A stretch of DNA of 64,000 nt from NCBI RefSeq assembly GCF_050947335.1, contig NW_027473363.1, positions 436,501 to 500,500 of the forward strand, written 5' to 3'. The translations under genes were made by a program, and so were the position numbers. The notes under the pieces are model-generated. The model saw nothing but the letters and a program-made list of their open reading frames with translations. It was not told the origin of the DNA and did no database searches. Positions 47,660 through 61,816 of the stretch are shown here, piece after piece (position 1 is the first letter of the stretch; each line of letters starts with the position of its first letter). The DNA comes from Megachile rotundata (taxonomy: Eukaryota; Arthropoda; Insecta; Hymenoptera; Megachilidae).

Positions 47660-50600
47660 CACAATCACACAATCACACAATCACACAATCACACACTCAC
47701 ACAATCACACAATCACATTCACACAATCACACAATCACACAATCTCACAATCACACAATCACACAATCACACAACCACACAATCACAATCACACAATCAC
47801 ACAATCAAACAATCACACAATCACACAATCACACAAGCACACGATCATACAATCACACAATCACAAAATCACACAAGCACACAATCACTCAATCACACAA
47901 TCACACTCTCACACAGTCACACAATCACCCAACCGCACAATCACACAATCCCACAATCGCACAATCACACAATCACACAATCAGACAATCACACAATCAC
48001 ACAATCACGCAGTCACAATCACACAATCACAATCACACAATCACACAATCACAAAATCACACAATCACACAATCACACAATCACACAATCACTCAATCAC
48101 TCAATCACACAATCACTCAATCAAACAATCACACAATCACACAATCACACAATCACACAATCACACAATCACACACTCACACAATCACAAAATCACATTC
48201 ACACAATCACACAATCACACAATCTCACAATCACACAATCACACAATCACACAATCACACAATCACAATCACACAATCACACAATCAAACAATCACACAA
48301 TCACACAATCACACAAGCACACAATCACTCAATCACACAATCACACACTCACACAATCACACAATCACATTCACAAAATCACACAATCACACAATCTCAC
48401 AATCACACAAACACATAATCACACAATAACACAATCACAATCACAAAATCACAATCACAAAATCACAATCACACAATCACAATCACACAATCACAATCAC
48501 ACAATCACAATCACACAATCACAATCACACAATCACACAATCACACAATCAAGCAATCAAACAATCACACAATCACGGTCACACAATCAAACATTCACAC
48601 AATCACACAATCACACAATCACACAATCACACAATCACACAATCACACAATCACACAACCACACAATCACACAATCACACAATCACAATCACACAATCAC
48701 ACAATCACGCAATCAAACAATCACACAAACACAATCACACAATCACACAATCACACAATCACACACTCACACAATCACACAATCACATTCACACAATCAC
48801 ACAATCACACAATCTCAAATCACACAATCACACAATCACACAATCACAATCACACAATCACACAATCAAACAATCACACAATCACACAATCACACAAGCA
48901 CACAATCACTCAATCACACAATCACACACTCACACAATCACACAATCACATTCACACAATCACACAATCACACAATCTCACAATCACACAATCACACAAT
49001 CACACAATCACACAATCACAATCACACAATCACACAATCAAACAATCACACAATCACACAATCACACAAGCACACAATCACTCAATCACACAACCACACA
49101 CTCACACAATCACACAATCACATTCACACAATCACACAATCACACAATCTCACAATCTCACAATCACACAAACACATAATCACACAATAACACAATCACA
49201 ATCACAAAATCACAATCACACAATCACAATCACACAATCACACAATCACACAATCAAAAATTCACACAATCACACAATCACACAATCACAATCACACAAT
49301 CACACAATCACGCAATCAAACAATCACACAATCACACAATCACACAATCACACAATCACACAATCACACAATCACACACTCACACAATCACACAATCACA
49401 TTCACACAATCACACAATCACACAATCTCACAATCACACAATCGCACAATCACACAACCACACAATCACAATCACACAATCACACAATCAAACAATCACA
49501 CAATCACACAATCACACAAGCACACAATCACTCAATCACACAATCACACACTCACACAATCACACAATCACATTCACACAATCACACAATCACACAATCT
49601 CACAATCACACAAACACATAATCACACAATAACACAATCACAATCACAAAATCACAATCACACAATCACAATCACACAATCACAATCACACAATCACAAT
49701 CACACAATCACACAATCACACAATCAAACAATCAAACAATCACACAATCACGGTCACACAATCAAACATTCACACAATCACACAATCACACAATCACGAT
49801 CACACAATCACGATCACACAATCACGATCACACAATCACGATCACACAATCACGATCACACAATCACGGTCACACACTCACGGTCACACAATCACGGTCA
49901 CACAACCACACAATCACACAATCACACAATCACACAATCATACAATCACACAATCACAAAATCACACAAGCACACTATCACTCAATCACACAATCACACA
50001 CTCACACAGTCACACAATCACCCAACCACACAATCACACAATCCCACAATCGCACAATCACACAATCACACAATCACACAATCACGCAGTCACAATCACA
50101 CAATCACAATCACACAATCACACAATCACAAAATCACACAATCACACAATCACACAATCACACAATCACACAATCACTCAATCACTCAATCACACAATCA
50201 CTCAATCACACAATCACTCAATCACACAATCACACAATCACTATCACACAATCACAATTACACAATGACACAATCACACACTCACACAATCACAATCACA
50301 CAATCACACAATCACACAATCAAACAATCACACAATCACACAATCACACAAACACACAATCTCACAATCACACAATCACAATCACACAATCACACAATCA
50401 CACAATCACACAATCAAACAATCACACAATCACACAATCACACAATCACACAATCACGGTCACACAATCAAACATTCACACAATCACACAATCACACAAT
50501 CACGATCACACAATCACGCTCACACAATCACGATCACACAATCACACAATCACACAATCACATTCACACAATCACACAATCACACAATCTCACAATCACA

Positions 50601-52060
50601 CAATCACACAATCACACAATCACAACCACACAACCACACAATCACACAAGCACACAATCACTCAATCACACAATCACAATCACACAATCACACAATCACA
50701 CAATCACAATCACACAATCAAACAATCACAATCACGCAATCACACAATCACGATCTCACAATCACGATCACACAATCACGATCACACAATCACGATCACA
50801 CAATCACGGTCACACAATCACGGTCACAGAACCACGCAATCACACAATCACACAATCACAAAATCACACAATCACACAATCACACAATCACACAACCACA
50901 TAATCACAGAATCACGCAATCACACAATCACACAATCTCACAATCACACAATCACACAATCACACAATCACACAATCACAATCACACAATCACACAATCA
51001 AACAATCACACAATCACACAATCACACAAGCACACAATCACTCAATCACACAACCACACACTCACACAATCACACAATCACATTCACACAATCACACAAT
51101 CACACAATCTCACAATCTCACAATCACACAAACACATAATCACACAATAACACAATCACAATCACAAAATCACAATCACACAATCACAATCACACAATCA
51201 CACAATCACACAATCAAAAATTCACACAATCACACAATCACACAATCACAATCACACAATCACACAATCACGCAATCAAACAATCACACAATCGCACAAT
51301 CACACAATCACACAATCACACAATCACACAATCTCACAATCACACAATCACACAATCACACAACCACACAATCACAATCACACAATCACACAATCAAACA
51401 ATCACACAATCACACAATCACACAAGCACACAATCACTCAATCACACAATCACACACTCACACAATCACACAATCACATTCACACAATCACACAATCACA
51501 CAATCTCACAATCACACAAACACATAATCACACAATAACACAATCACAATCACAAAATCACAATCACACAATCACAATCACACAATCACAATCACACAAT
51601 CACAATCACACAATCACACAATCACACAATCAAACAATCAAACAATCACACAATCACGGTCACACAATCAAACATTCACACAATCACACAATCACACAAT
51701 CACGATCACACAATCACGATCACACAATCACGATCACACAATCATGATCACACAATCACGATCACACAATCACGGTCACACACTCACGGTCACACAATCA
51801 CGGTCACACAACCACACAATCACACAATCACACAATCACACAATCATACAATCACACAATCACAAAATCACACAAGCACACTATCACTCAATCACACAAT
51901 CACACACTCACACAGTCACACAATCACCCAACCACACAATCACACAATCCCACAATCGCACAATCACACAATCACACAATCACACAATCACGCAGTCACA
52001 ATCGCACAATCACAATCACACAATCACACAATCACACAATCACACAATCACACAATCACA
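47660..52060. repeat. Segment F2 (copy of F1)
   Basis: F2 is the downstream copy of F1. It differs by a one-base loss at about 48,814-48,820 (7-mer CTCAAAT instead of CTCACAAT). A further 54 bp are lost between the 51,150 and 51,538 landmarks, near 51,290-51,340, where a CACACT/CACATT stretch is missing. The CATGAT change and ACACGATCATAC (47,839-47,850) are shared with F1. Confidence 0.86.
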
Positions 52061-53726
52061 AAATCACACAATCACACAATCACACAATCACGCAAACACA
52101 CAATCACACAATCACACAATCACACAATCACACAATGACACAATCACACAATCACAGAATCACACAATCACTCAATCACACAATCACACAATCACAATCA
52201 CACAATCACAATTACACAATCACACAATCACGCAATCACACAATCACACAACCACACAACCACACAATCAAACAAGCACACAATCACTCAATCACACAAT
52301 CACACAATCACACAACCACACGACCACACAATCAAACAAGCACACAATCACTCAATCACACAATCGCAATCACACAATCACACAATCACACAATCAAACA
52401 ATCACACAATCACACAATCACACAATCACACAATCTCACAATCACACAATCACACAATCACACAATCACACAATCACAATCTCACAATCACACAATCACA
52501 ATCACACAATCACACAAACCCACAATCAAACAATCACACAATCACACAATCACACAAGCACACAATCACTCAATCACACAATCACACACTCACACAATCA
52601 CACAATCACACAATCACACAATCACACAATCACACAATCTCACAATCACACAAACACATAATCACACAATAACACAATCACAATCACAAAATCACAATCA
52701 CACAATCACAATCACACAATCACAATCACACAATCACAATCACACAATCACAATCACACAATCACGCAAACACACAATCACACAATCACACAATCACACA
52801 ATCACACAATGACACAATCACACAATCACAGAATCACACAATCACTCAATCACACAATCACACAATCACAATCACACAATCACAATTACACAATCACACA
52901 ATCACGCAATCACACAACCACACAATCACACATTCACACAATTACACAATCACAATTACGCAATCACACAATCCCGATCACACAATCACGATCACACAAT
53001 CACGATCACACAATCACGGTCACACAACCACACAATCACACAATCACACAATCACACAATCACACAATCACACAATCACGCAATCACGAAAACACACAAT
53101 CACACAATCACACAATCACACAATCACACAATCACACAATGACACAATCACACAATCACAAAATCACACAATCACACAATCAGACAATCACACAATCACA
53201 CAATCACACAATTACACAATCACACAATCACGCAATCACACAATCACACAATCACACAATCACGCAATCACACAATCACGCAATCACACAATCACACAAT
53301 CACACAATCACACAATCACAGAATCACACCATCACACAATCACACAATCACACAATCACACAATCACACAACCACACAACCACACAATCAAACAAGCACA
53401 CAATCACTCAATCACACAATCGCAATCACACAATCACACAATCACACAATCAAACAATCACACAATCACACAATCACACAATCACACAATCACACAATCT
53501 CACAATCACACAATCACACAATCACACAATCACAATCTCACAATCACACAATCACAATCACACAATCACACAAACCCACAATCAAACAATCACACAATCA
53601 CACAATCACACAAGCACACAATCACTCAATCACACAATCACACACTCACACAATCACACAATCACATTCACACAATCACACAATCACACAATCTCACAAT
53701 CACACAAACACATAATCACACAATAA
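52061..53726. repeat. E-like segment after F2
   Basis: CACGCAAACAC followed by CAATGACACAATC and CACAGAAT at 52,135 and 52,809 matches the E segments (38,698 and 43,138). CAATCAAACAAGCAC landmarks lie near 52,265, 52,330 and 53,385. TAA landmarks end at 52,672 and 53,726. F1 is also followed by E material, so F2 plus this stretch looks like a shortened copy of F1 plus E1. Confidence 0.75.
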
Positions 53727-56700
53727 CACAATCACAATCACAAAATCACAATCACACAATCACAATCACACAATCACAATCACACAATCACAATCACACA
53801 ATCACAATCACACAATCACACAATCACACAATCACACAATCACACAATCACACAATCACACAATCACACAATCACACAATCACACAATCACACAATCACA
53901 CAACCACACAATCACACAATCACACAATCACAATCACACAATCACACAATCACGCAATCAAACAATCACACAATCACACAATCACACAATCACACAATCA
54001 CACAATCACACAATCACACACTCACACAATCACACAATCACACTCACACAATCACACAATCACACAATCTCACAATCACACAATCACACAATCACACAAT
54101 CACAATCACACAATCACACAATCAAACAATCACACAATCACACAATCACACAAGCACACAATCACTCAATCACACAATCACACACTCACACAATCACACA
54201 ATCACATTCACACAATCACACAATCACACAATCTCACAATCACACAAACACATAATCACACAATAACACAATCACAATCACAAAATCACAATCACACAAT
54301 CACAATCACACAATCACAATCACACAATCACAATCGCACAATCACAATCACACAATCACAATCACACAATCACACAATCACACAATCACACAATCAAACA
54401 ATCAAACAATCACACAATCACGGTCACACAATCAAACATTCACACAATCACACAATCACACAATCACGATCACACAATCACGATCACACAATCACGATCA
54501 CACAATCACGATCACACAATCACGATCACACAATCACGGTCACACACTCACGGTCACACAATCACGGTCACACAACAACACAATCACACAATCACACAAT
54601 CATACAATCACACAATCACAAAATCACACAAGCACACAATCACTCAATCACACAATCACACACTCACACAGTCACACAATCACCCAACCACACAATCACA
54701 CAATCCCACAATCGCACAATCACACAATCACACAATCACACAATCACGCAGTCACAATCACACAATCACAATCACACAATCACACAATCACACAATCACA
54801 CAATCACACAATCACACAATCACTCAATCACTCAATCACACAATCACTCAATCACACAATCACACAATCACTATCACACAATCACAATTACACAATCACA
54901 CAATCACACAATCACACACTCACACAATCACAATCACACAATCACACAATCACACAATGACACAATCACACAATCACAGAATCACACAATCACTCAATCA
55001 CACAATCACACAATCACAATCACACAATCACAATTACACAATCACACAATCACACAATCACACAATCACACATTCACACAATCACACAATCACAATCACG
55101 CAATCACACAATCCCGATCACACAATCACGATCACACAATCACGATCACACAATCACGGTCACACAACCATACAATCACACAATCACACAATCACACAAT
55201 CACACAATCACACAATCACGCAAACTCACAATCACACAATCACACAATCTCACAATCACACAATCACACAATCACACAATCACACAATCACACAATCATA
55301 CAATCACACAATCACACAATCACACAATCACACAATCACAATCACACAATCACAATCACACAATCACACAATCACGCAATCAAACAATCACACAATCACA
55401 CAATCACACAATCACGCAATCAAACAATCAAACAATCACACAATCACACAATCACAGAATCACACAATCACACAAGCACACAATCACTCAATCACACAAT
55501 CACAATCACACAATCACACAATCACAATCACACAATCACACAATCACAATCACGCAATCACACAATCACGATCACACAATCACGATCACACAATCACGAT
55601 CACACAATCACGATCACACAATCACGGTCACACAATCACGGTCACACAACCACGCAATCACACAATCACACAATCACAAAATCACACAATCACACAGTCA
55701 CACAATCACACAACCACATAATCACACAATCACGCACACACACAATCACACAATCACACAATCACACAATCACACAATGACACAATCACACAATCACGGA
55801 ATCACACAATCACACAATCACACAAGCACACAATCACACAATCTCACAATCACACAATCACACAATCACACAATCACAAAATTACAATCTCACAATCACA
55901 CAATCACAATCACACAATCACACAATCACACAATCAAACAATCACACAATCACACAATCACACAAGCACACAATCACTCAATCACACAATCACACACTCA
56001 CGCAATCACACAATCACATTCACACAATCACACAATCACACAATCTCACAATCACACAAACACATAATCACACAATAACACAATCACAATCACAAAATCA
56101 CAATCACACAATCACAATCACACAATCACAATCACACAATCACAATCACACAATCACAATCACACAATCACAATCACACAATCACACAATCACACAATCA
56201 CACAATCACACAATCACACAATCACACAATCACACAATCACACAATCACACAACCACACAATCACACAATCACACAATCACAATCACACAATCACACAAT
56301 CACGCAATCAAACAATCACACAATCACACAATCACACAATCACACAATCACACAATCACACACTCACACAATCACACAATCACATTCACACAATCACACA
56401 ATCACACAATCTCACAATCACACAATCACACAATCACACAATCACAATCACACAATCGCACAATCAAACAATCACACAATCACACAATCACACAAGCACA
56501 CAATCACTCAATCACACAATCACACACTCACACAATCACACAATCACATTCACACAATCACACAATCACACAATCTCACAATCACACAAACACATAATCA
56601 CACAATAACACAATCACAATCACAAAATCACAATCACACAATCACAATCACACAATCACAATCACACAATCACAATCACACAATCACAATCACACAATCA

Positions 56701-58318
56701 CAATCACACAATCACACAATCACACAATCAAACAATCAAACAATCACACAATCACGGTCACACAATCAAACATTCACACAATCACACAATCACACAATCA
56801 CGATCACACAATCACGATCACACAATCACGATCACACAATCACGATCACACAATCACGATCACACAATCACGGTCACACACTCACGGTCACACAATCACG
56901 GTCACACAACCACACAATCACACAATCACACAATCATACAATCACACAATCACAAAATCACACAAGCACACAATCACTCAATCACACAATCACACACTCA
57001 CACAGTCACACAATCACCCAACCACACAATCACACAATCCCACAATCGCACAATCACACAATCACACAATCACACAATCACGCAGTCACAATCACACAAT
57101 CACAATCACACAATCACACAATCACACAATCACACAATCACAAAATCACACAATCACACAATCACACAATCACACAATCACTCAATCACTCAATCACACA
57201 ATCACTCAATCACACAATCACACAATCACTATCACACAATCACAATTACACAGTCACACAATCACACACTCACACAATCACAATCACACAATCACACAAT
57301 CACACAATCACACAACCACACAATCGCACAATCACACAATCACACAATCACACAATCAAACAATCACACAATCACACAATCACACAAGCACACAATCACT
57401 CAATCACACAATCACACACTCACACAATCACACAATCACATTCACACAATCACACAATCACACAATCTCACAATCACACAAACACATAATCACACAATAA
57501 CACAATCACAATCACAAAATCACAATCACACAATCACAATCACACAATCACAATCACACAATCACAATCACACAATCACACAATCACACAATCACACAAT
57601 CACACAATCACACAATCACACAATCACACAATCACACAACCACACAATCACACAATCACACAATCACAATCACACAATCACACAATCACGCAATCAAACA
57701 ATCACACAATCACACAATCACACAATCACACAATCACACACTCACACAATCACACAATCACATTCACACAATCACACAATCACACAATCTCACAATCACA
57801 AAATCACACAATCACACAATCACAATCACACAATCGCACAATCAAACAATCACACAATCACACAATCACACAAGCACACAATCACTCAATCACACAATCA
57901 CACACTCACACAATCACACAATCACATTCACACAATCACACAATCACACAATCTCACAATCACACAAACACATAATCACACAATAACACAATCACAATCA
58001 CAAAATCACAATCACACAATCACAATCACACAATCACAATCACACAATCACAATCACACAATCACAATCACACAATCACAATCACACAATCACACAATCA
58101 CACAATCAAACAATCAAACAATCACACAATCACGGTCACACAATCAAACATTCACACAATCACACAATCACACAATCACGATCACACAATCACGATCACA
58201 CAATCACGATCACACAATCACGATCACACAATCACGATCACACAATCACGGTCACACACTCACGGTCACACAATCACGGTCACACAACCACACAATCACA
58301 CAATCACACAATCATACA
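53727..58318. repeat. Cassette series G
   Basis: Three related units each have two TAA landmarks 486-540 bp apart (53,726/54,266; 56,078/56,608; 57,500/57,986), each followed by a CACGAT/CACGGT block (about 54,418-54,575; 56,755-56,910; 58,130-58,290). Spacing between units is 2,342-2,352 and then 1,378-1,422 bp. A fourth such pair is at 63,285/63,667. Confidence 0.82.
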
Positions 58319-61300
58319 ATGACACAATCACACAATCACAGAATCACACAATCACTCAATCACACAATCACACAATCACAATCACACAATCACAATTACA
58401 CAATCACACAATCACGCAATCACACAATCACACAATCACACATTCACACAATCACACAATCACAATCACGCAATCACACAATCCCGATCACACAATCACG
58501 ATCACACAATCACGATCACACAATCACGGTCACACAACCATACAATCACACAATCACACAATCACACAATCACACAATCACACAATCACGCAAACTCACA
58601 ATCACACAATCACACAATTTCACAATCACACAATCACACAATCACACAATCACACAATCACACAATCACACAATCACACAATCACACAATCACACAATCA
58701 CACAATCACACAATCACACAATCACACAATCACACAATCACACAATCACACAATCACGCAATCACACAATCACGCAATCACACAATCACACAATCACACA
58801 ATCACACAATCACAGAATCACACAATCACACAATCACACAATCACACAATCACACAATCACACAATCACACAATCACACAATCACACAACCACACAACCA
58901 CACAATCACACAAGCACACAATCACTCAATCACACAATCACAATCACACAATCACACAATCACACAATCAAACAATCACACAATCACACAATCACACAAT
59001 CACACAATCTCACAATCACACAATCATACAATCACACAATCACACAATCACACAATCACACAATCACAATCACACAATCACAATCACACAATCACACAAT
59101 CACGCAATCAAACAATCACACAATCACACAATCACACAATCACACAAACACACAATCTCACAATCACACAATCGCAATCACACAATCACACAATCACACA
59201 ATCAAACAATCACACAATCACACAATCACACAATCACACAATCACACAATCACACAATCACACAATCACACAATCACACAATCACGATCACACAATCACG
59301 ATCACACAATCACGATCACACAATCACACAATCACACAATCACACAATCACACAGTCACACAATCACACAATCACATTCACACAATCACACAATCACACA
59401 ATCTCACAATCACGCAATCACACAATCACACAATCACAACCACACAACCACACAATCACACAAGCACACAATCACTCAATCACACAATCACACAATCACA
59501 CAATCACACAATCACAATCACACAATCACACAATCACAATCACACAATCACACAATGACACAATCACACAATCACACAATCACACAATCACACAATCACA
59601 CAATCACACAATCACACAAACACACAATCACACAATCACACAATCACACAATCACACAATCGCACAATCACACAATCGCACAATCACACAATCACCAACC
59701 ACACAATCACAATCACACAATCACAATCACACAATCACAATCACAAAATCACGCAATCACACAATCACACAATCACACAATCACACAATCACACAATCAC
59801 ACAATCACGGTCACACAATCACACATTCACACAATCACAAAATCACACAATCACACAGTCACACAATCACACAATCACAATCACGCAATCACACAATCAC
59901 GATCACACAATCACGATCACACAATCACGATCACACAATCATGGTCACACACTCACGGTCACACAATCACGGTCACACAACCATACAATCACACAATCAC
60001 ACAATCACACAATCATACAATCACACAATCACACAATCACACAAGCACACAATCACTCAATCACACAAACACATAATCACACAATAACACAATCACAATC
60101 ACAAAATCACAATCACACAATCACAATCACACAATCACAATCACACAATCACAATCACACAATCACACAATCACACAATCACACAATCACACAATCACAC
60201 AATCACACAATCACACAATCACACAATCACACAATCACGCAATCAAACAATCACACAATCACACAATCACACAATCACACAAACACACAATCTCACAATC
60301 ACACAATCGCAATCACACAATCACACAATCACACAATCAAACAATCACACAATCACACAATCACACAATCACACAATCACACAATCACACAATCACACAA
60401 TCACACAATCACACAATCACGATCACACAATCACGATCACACAATCACGATCACACAATCACACAATCACACACTCACACAATCACACAGTCACATTCAC
60501 ACAATCACACAATCACACAATCTCACAATCACGCAATCACACAATCACAACCACACAACCACACAATCACACAAGCACACAATCACTCAATCACACAATC
60601 ACAATCACACAATCACACAATCACAATCACACAATCACACAATCACAATCACGCAATCACACAATCACGATCACACAATCACGATCACACAATCACGATC
60701 ACACAATCACGGTCACACAATCACGGTCACACAACCACGCAATCACACAATCACACAATCACAAAATCACACAATCACACAATCACACAATCACACAACC
60801 ACATAATCACACAATCACGCACACACACAATCACACAATCACACAATCACACAATCACACAATGACACAATCACACAATCACGGAATCACACAATCACAC
60901 AATCACACAAGCACACAATCACACAATCACACAATCACACAACCACACAACCACACAATCACACAAGCACACAATCACTCAATCACACAATCACAATTAC
61001 ACAATCACACAATCACAAATCAAACAATCACACAATCACACAATCACACAATCACACAATCAAACAATCACACAATCACACAATCACACAATCACACAAT
61101 CACACAATCACACAATCACACAATCACGATCACACAATCACGATCACACAATCACGATCACACAATCACACAATCACACAATCACACAATCACACACTCA
61201 CACAATCACACAATCACATTCACACAATCACACAATCACACAATCTCACAATCACGCAATCACACAATCACACAATCACAACCACACAACCACACAATCA

Positions 61301-61816
61301 CACAAGCACACAATCACTCAATCACACAATCACAATCACACAATCACACAATCACAATCACACAATCACACAATCACAATCACGCAATCACACAATCACG
61401 ATCACACAATCACGATCACACAATCACGATCACACAATCACGGTCACACAATCACGGTCACACAACCACGCAATCACACAATCACACAATCACAAAATCA
61501 CACAATCACACAATCACACAATCACACAACCACATAATCACACAATCACGCACACACACAATCACACAATCACACAATCACTCAATCACACAATGACACA
61601 ATCACACAATCACGGAATCACACAATCACACAGTCACACAAGCACACAATCACACAATCACACAACCACACAACCACACAATCACACAAGCACACAATCA
61701 CTCAATCACACAATCACACAATCACGCAATCACACAATCACACAATCACACAATCACACAATGACACAATCACACAATCACAGAATCACACAATCACACC
61801 ATCACACAATCACACA
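58319..61816. repeat. Segment H1 (3,498 bp)
   Basis: H1 starts at CAATGACACAATC with CACAGAAT, which recurs at 61,817. CACCAACC at 59,693 and a TAA landmark at 60,087 pair with 62,875 and 63,285 (offsets 3,182 and 3,198), so about 316 bp of H1 around 59,180-59,520 are missing in H2. CATGGT at 59,940 is shared with 63,138. Confidence 0.83.
60418..61800. repeat. 0.71-0.73-kb tandem pair inside H1
   Basis: CACGAT triplets start near 60,418 and 61,125 (offset 707). ACATAAT followed by CACGCACACACAC occurs at about 60,801 and 61,532 (offset 731), and CAATGAC with CACGGAAT at 60,862 and 61,593 (offset 731). A related single copy is at about 55,560-55,800. A 7-mer CACAAAT at 61,014-61,020 is present only in the first copy. 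Confidence 0.8.
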
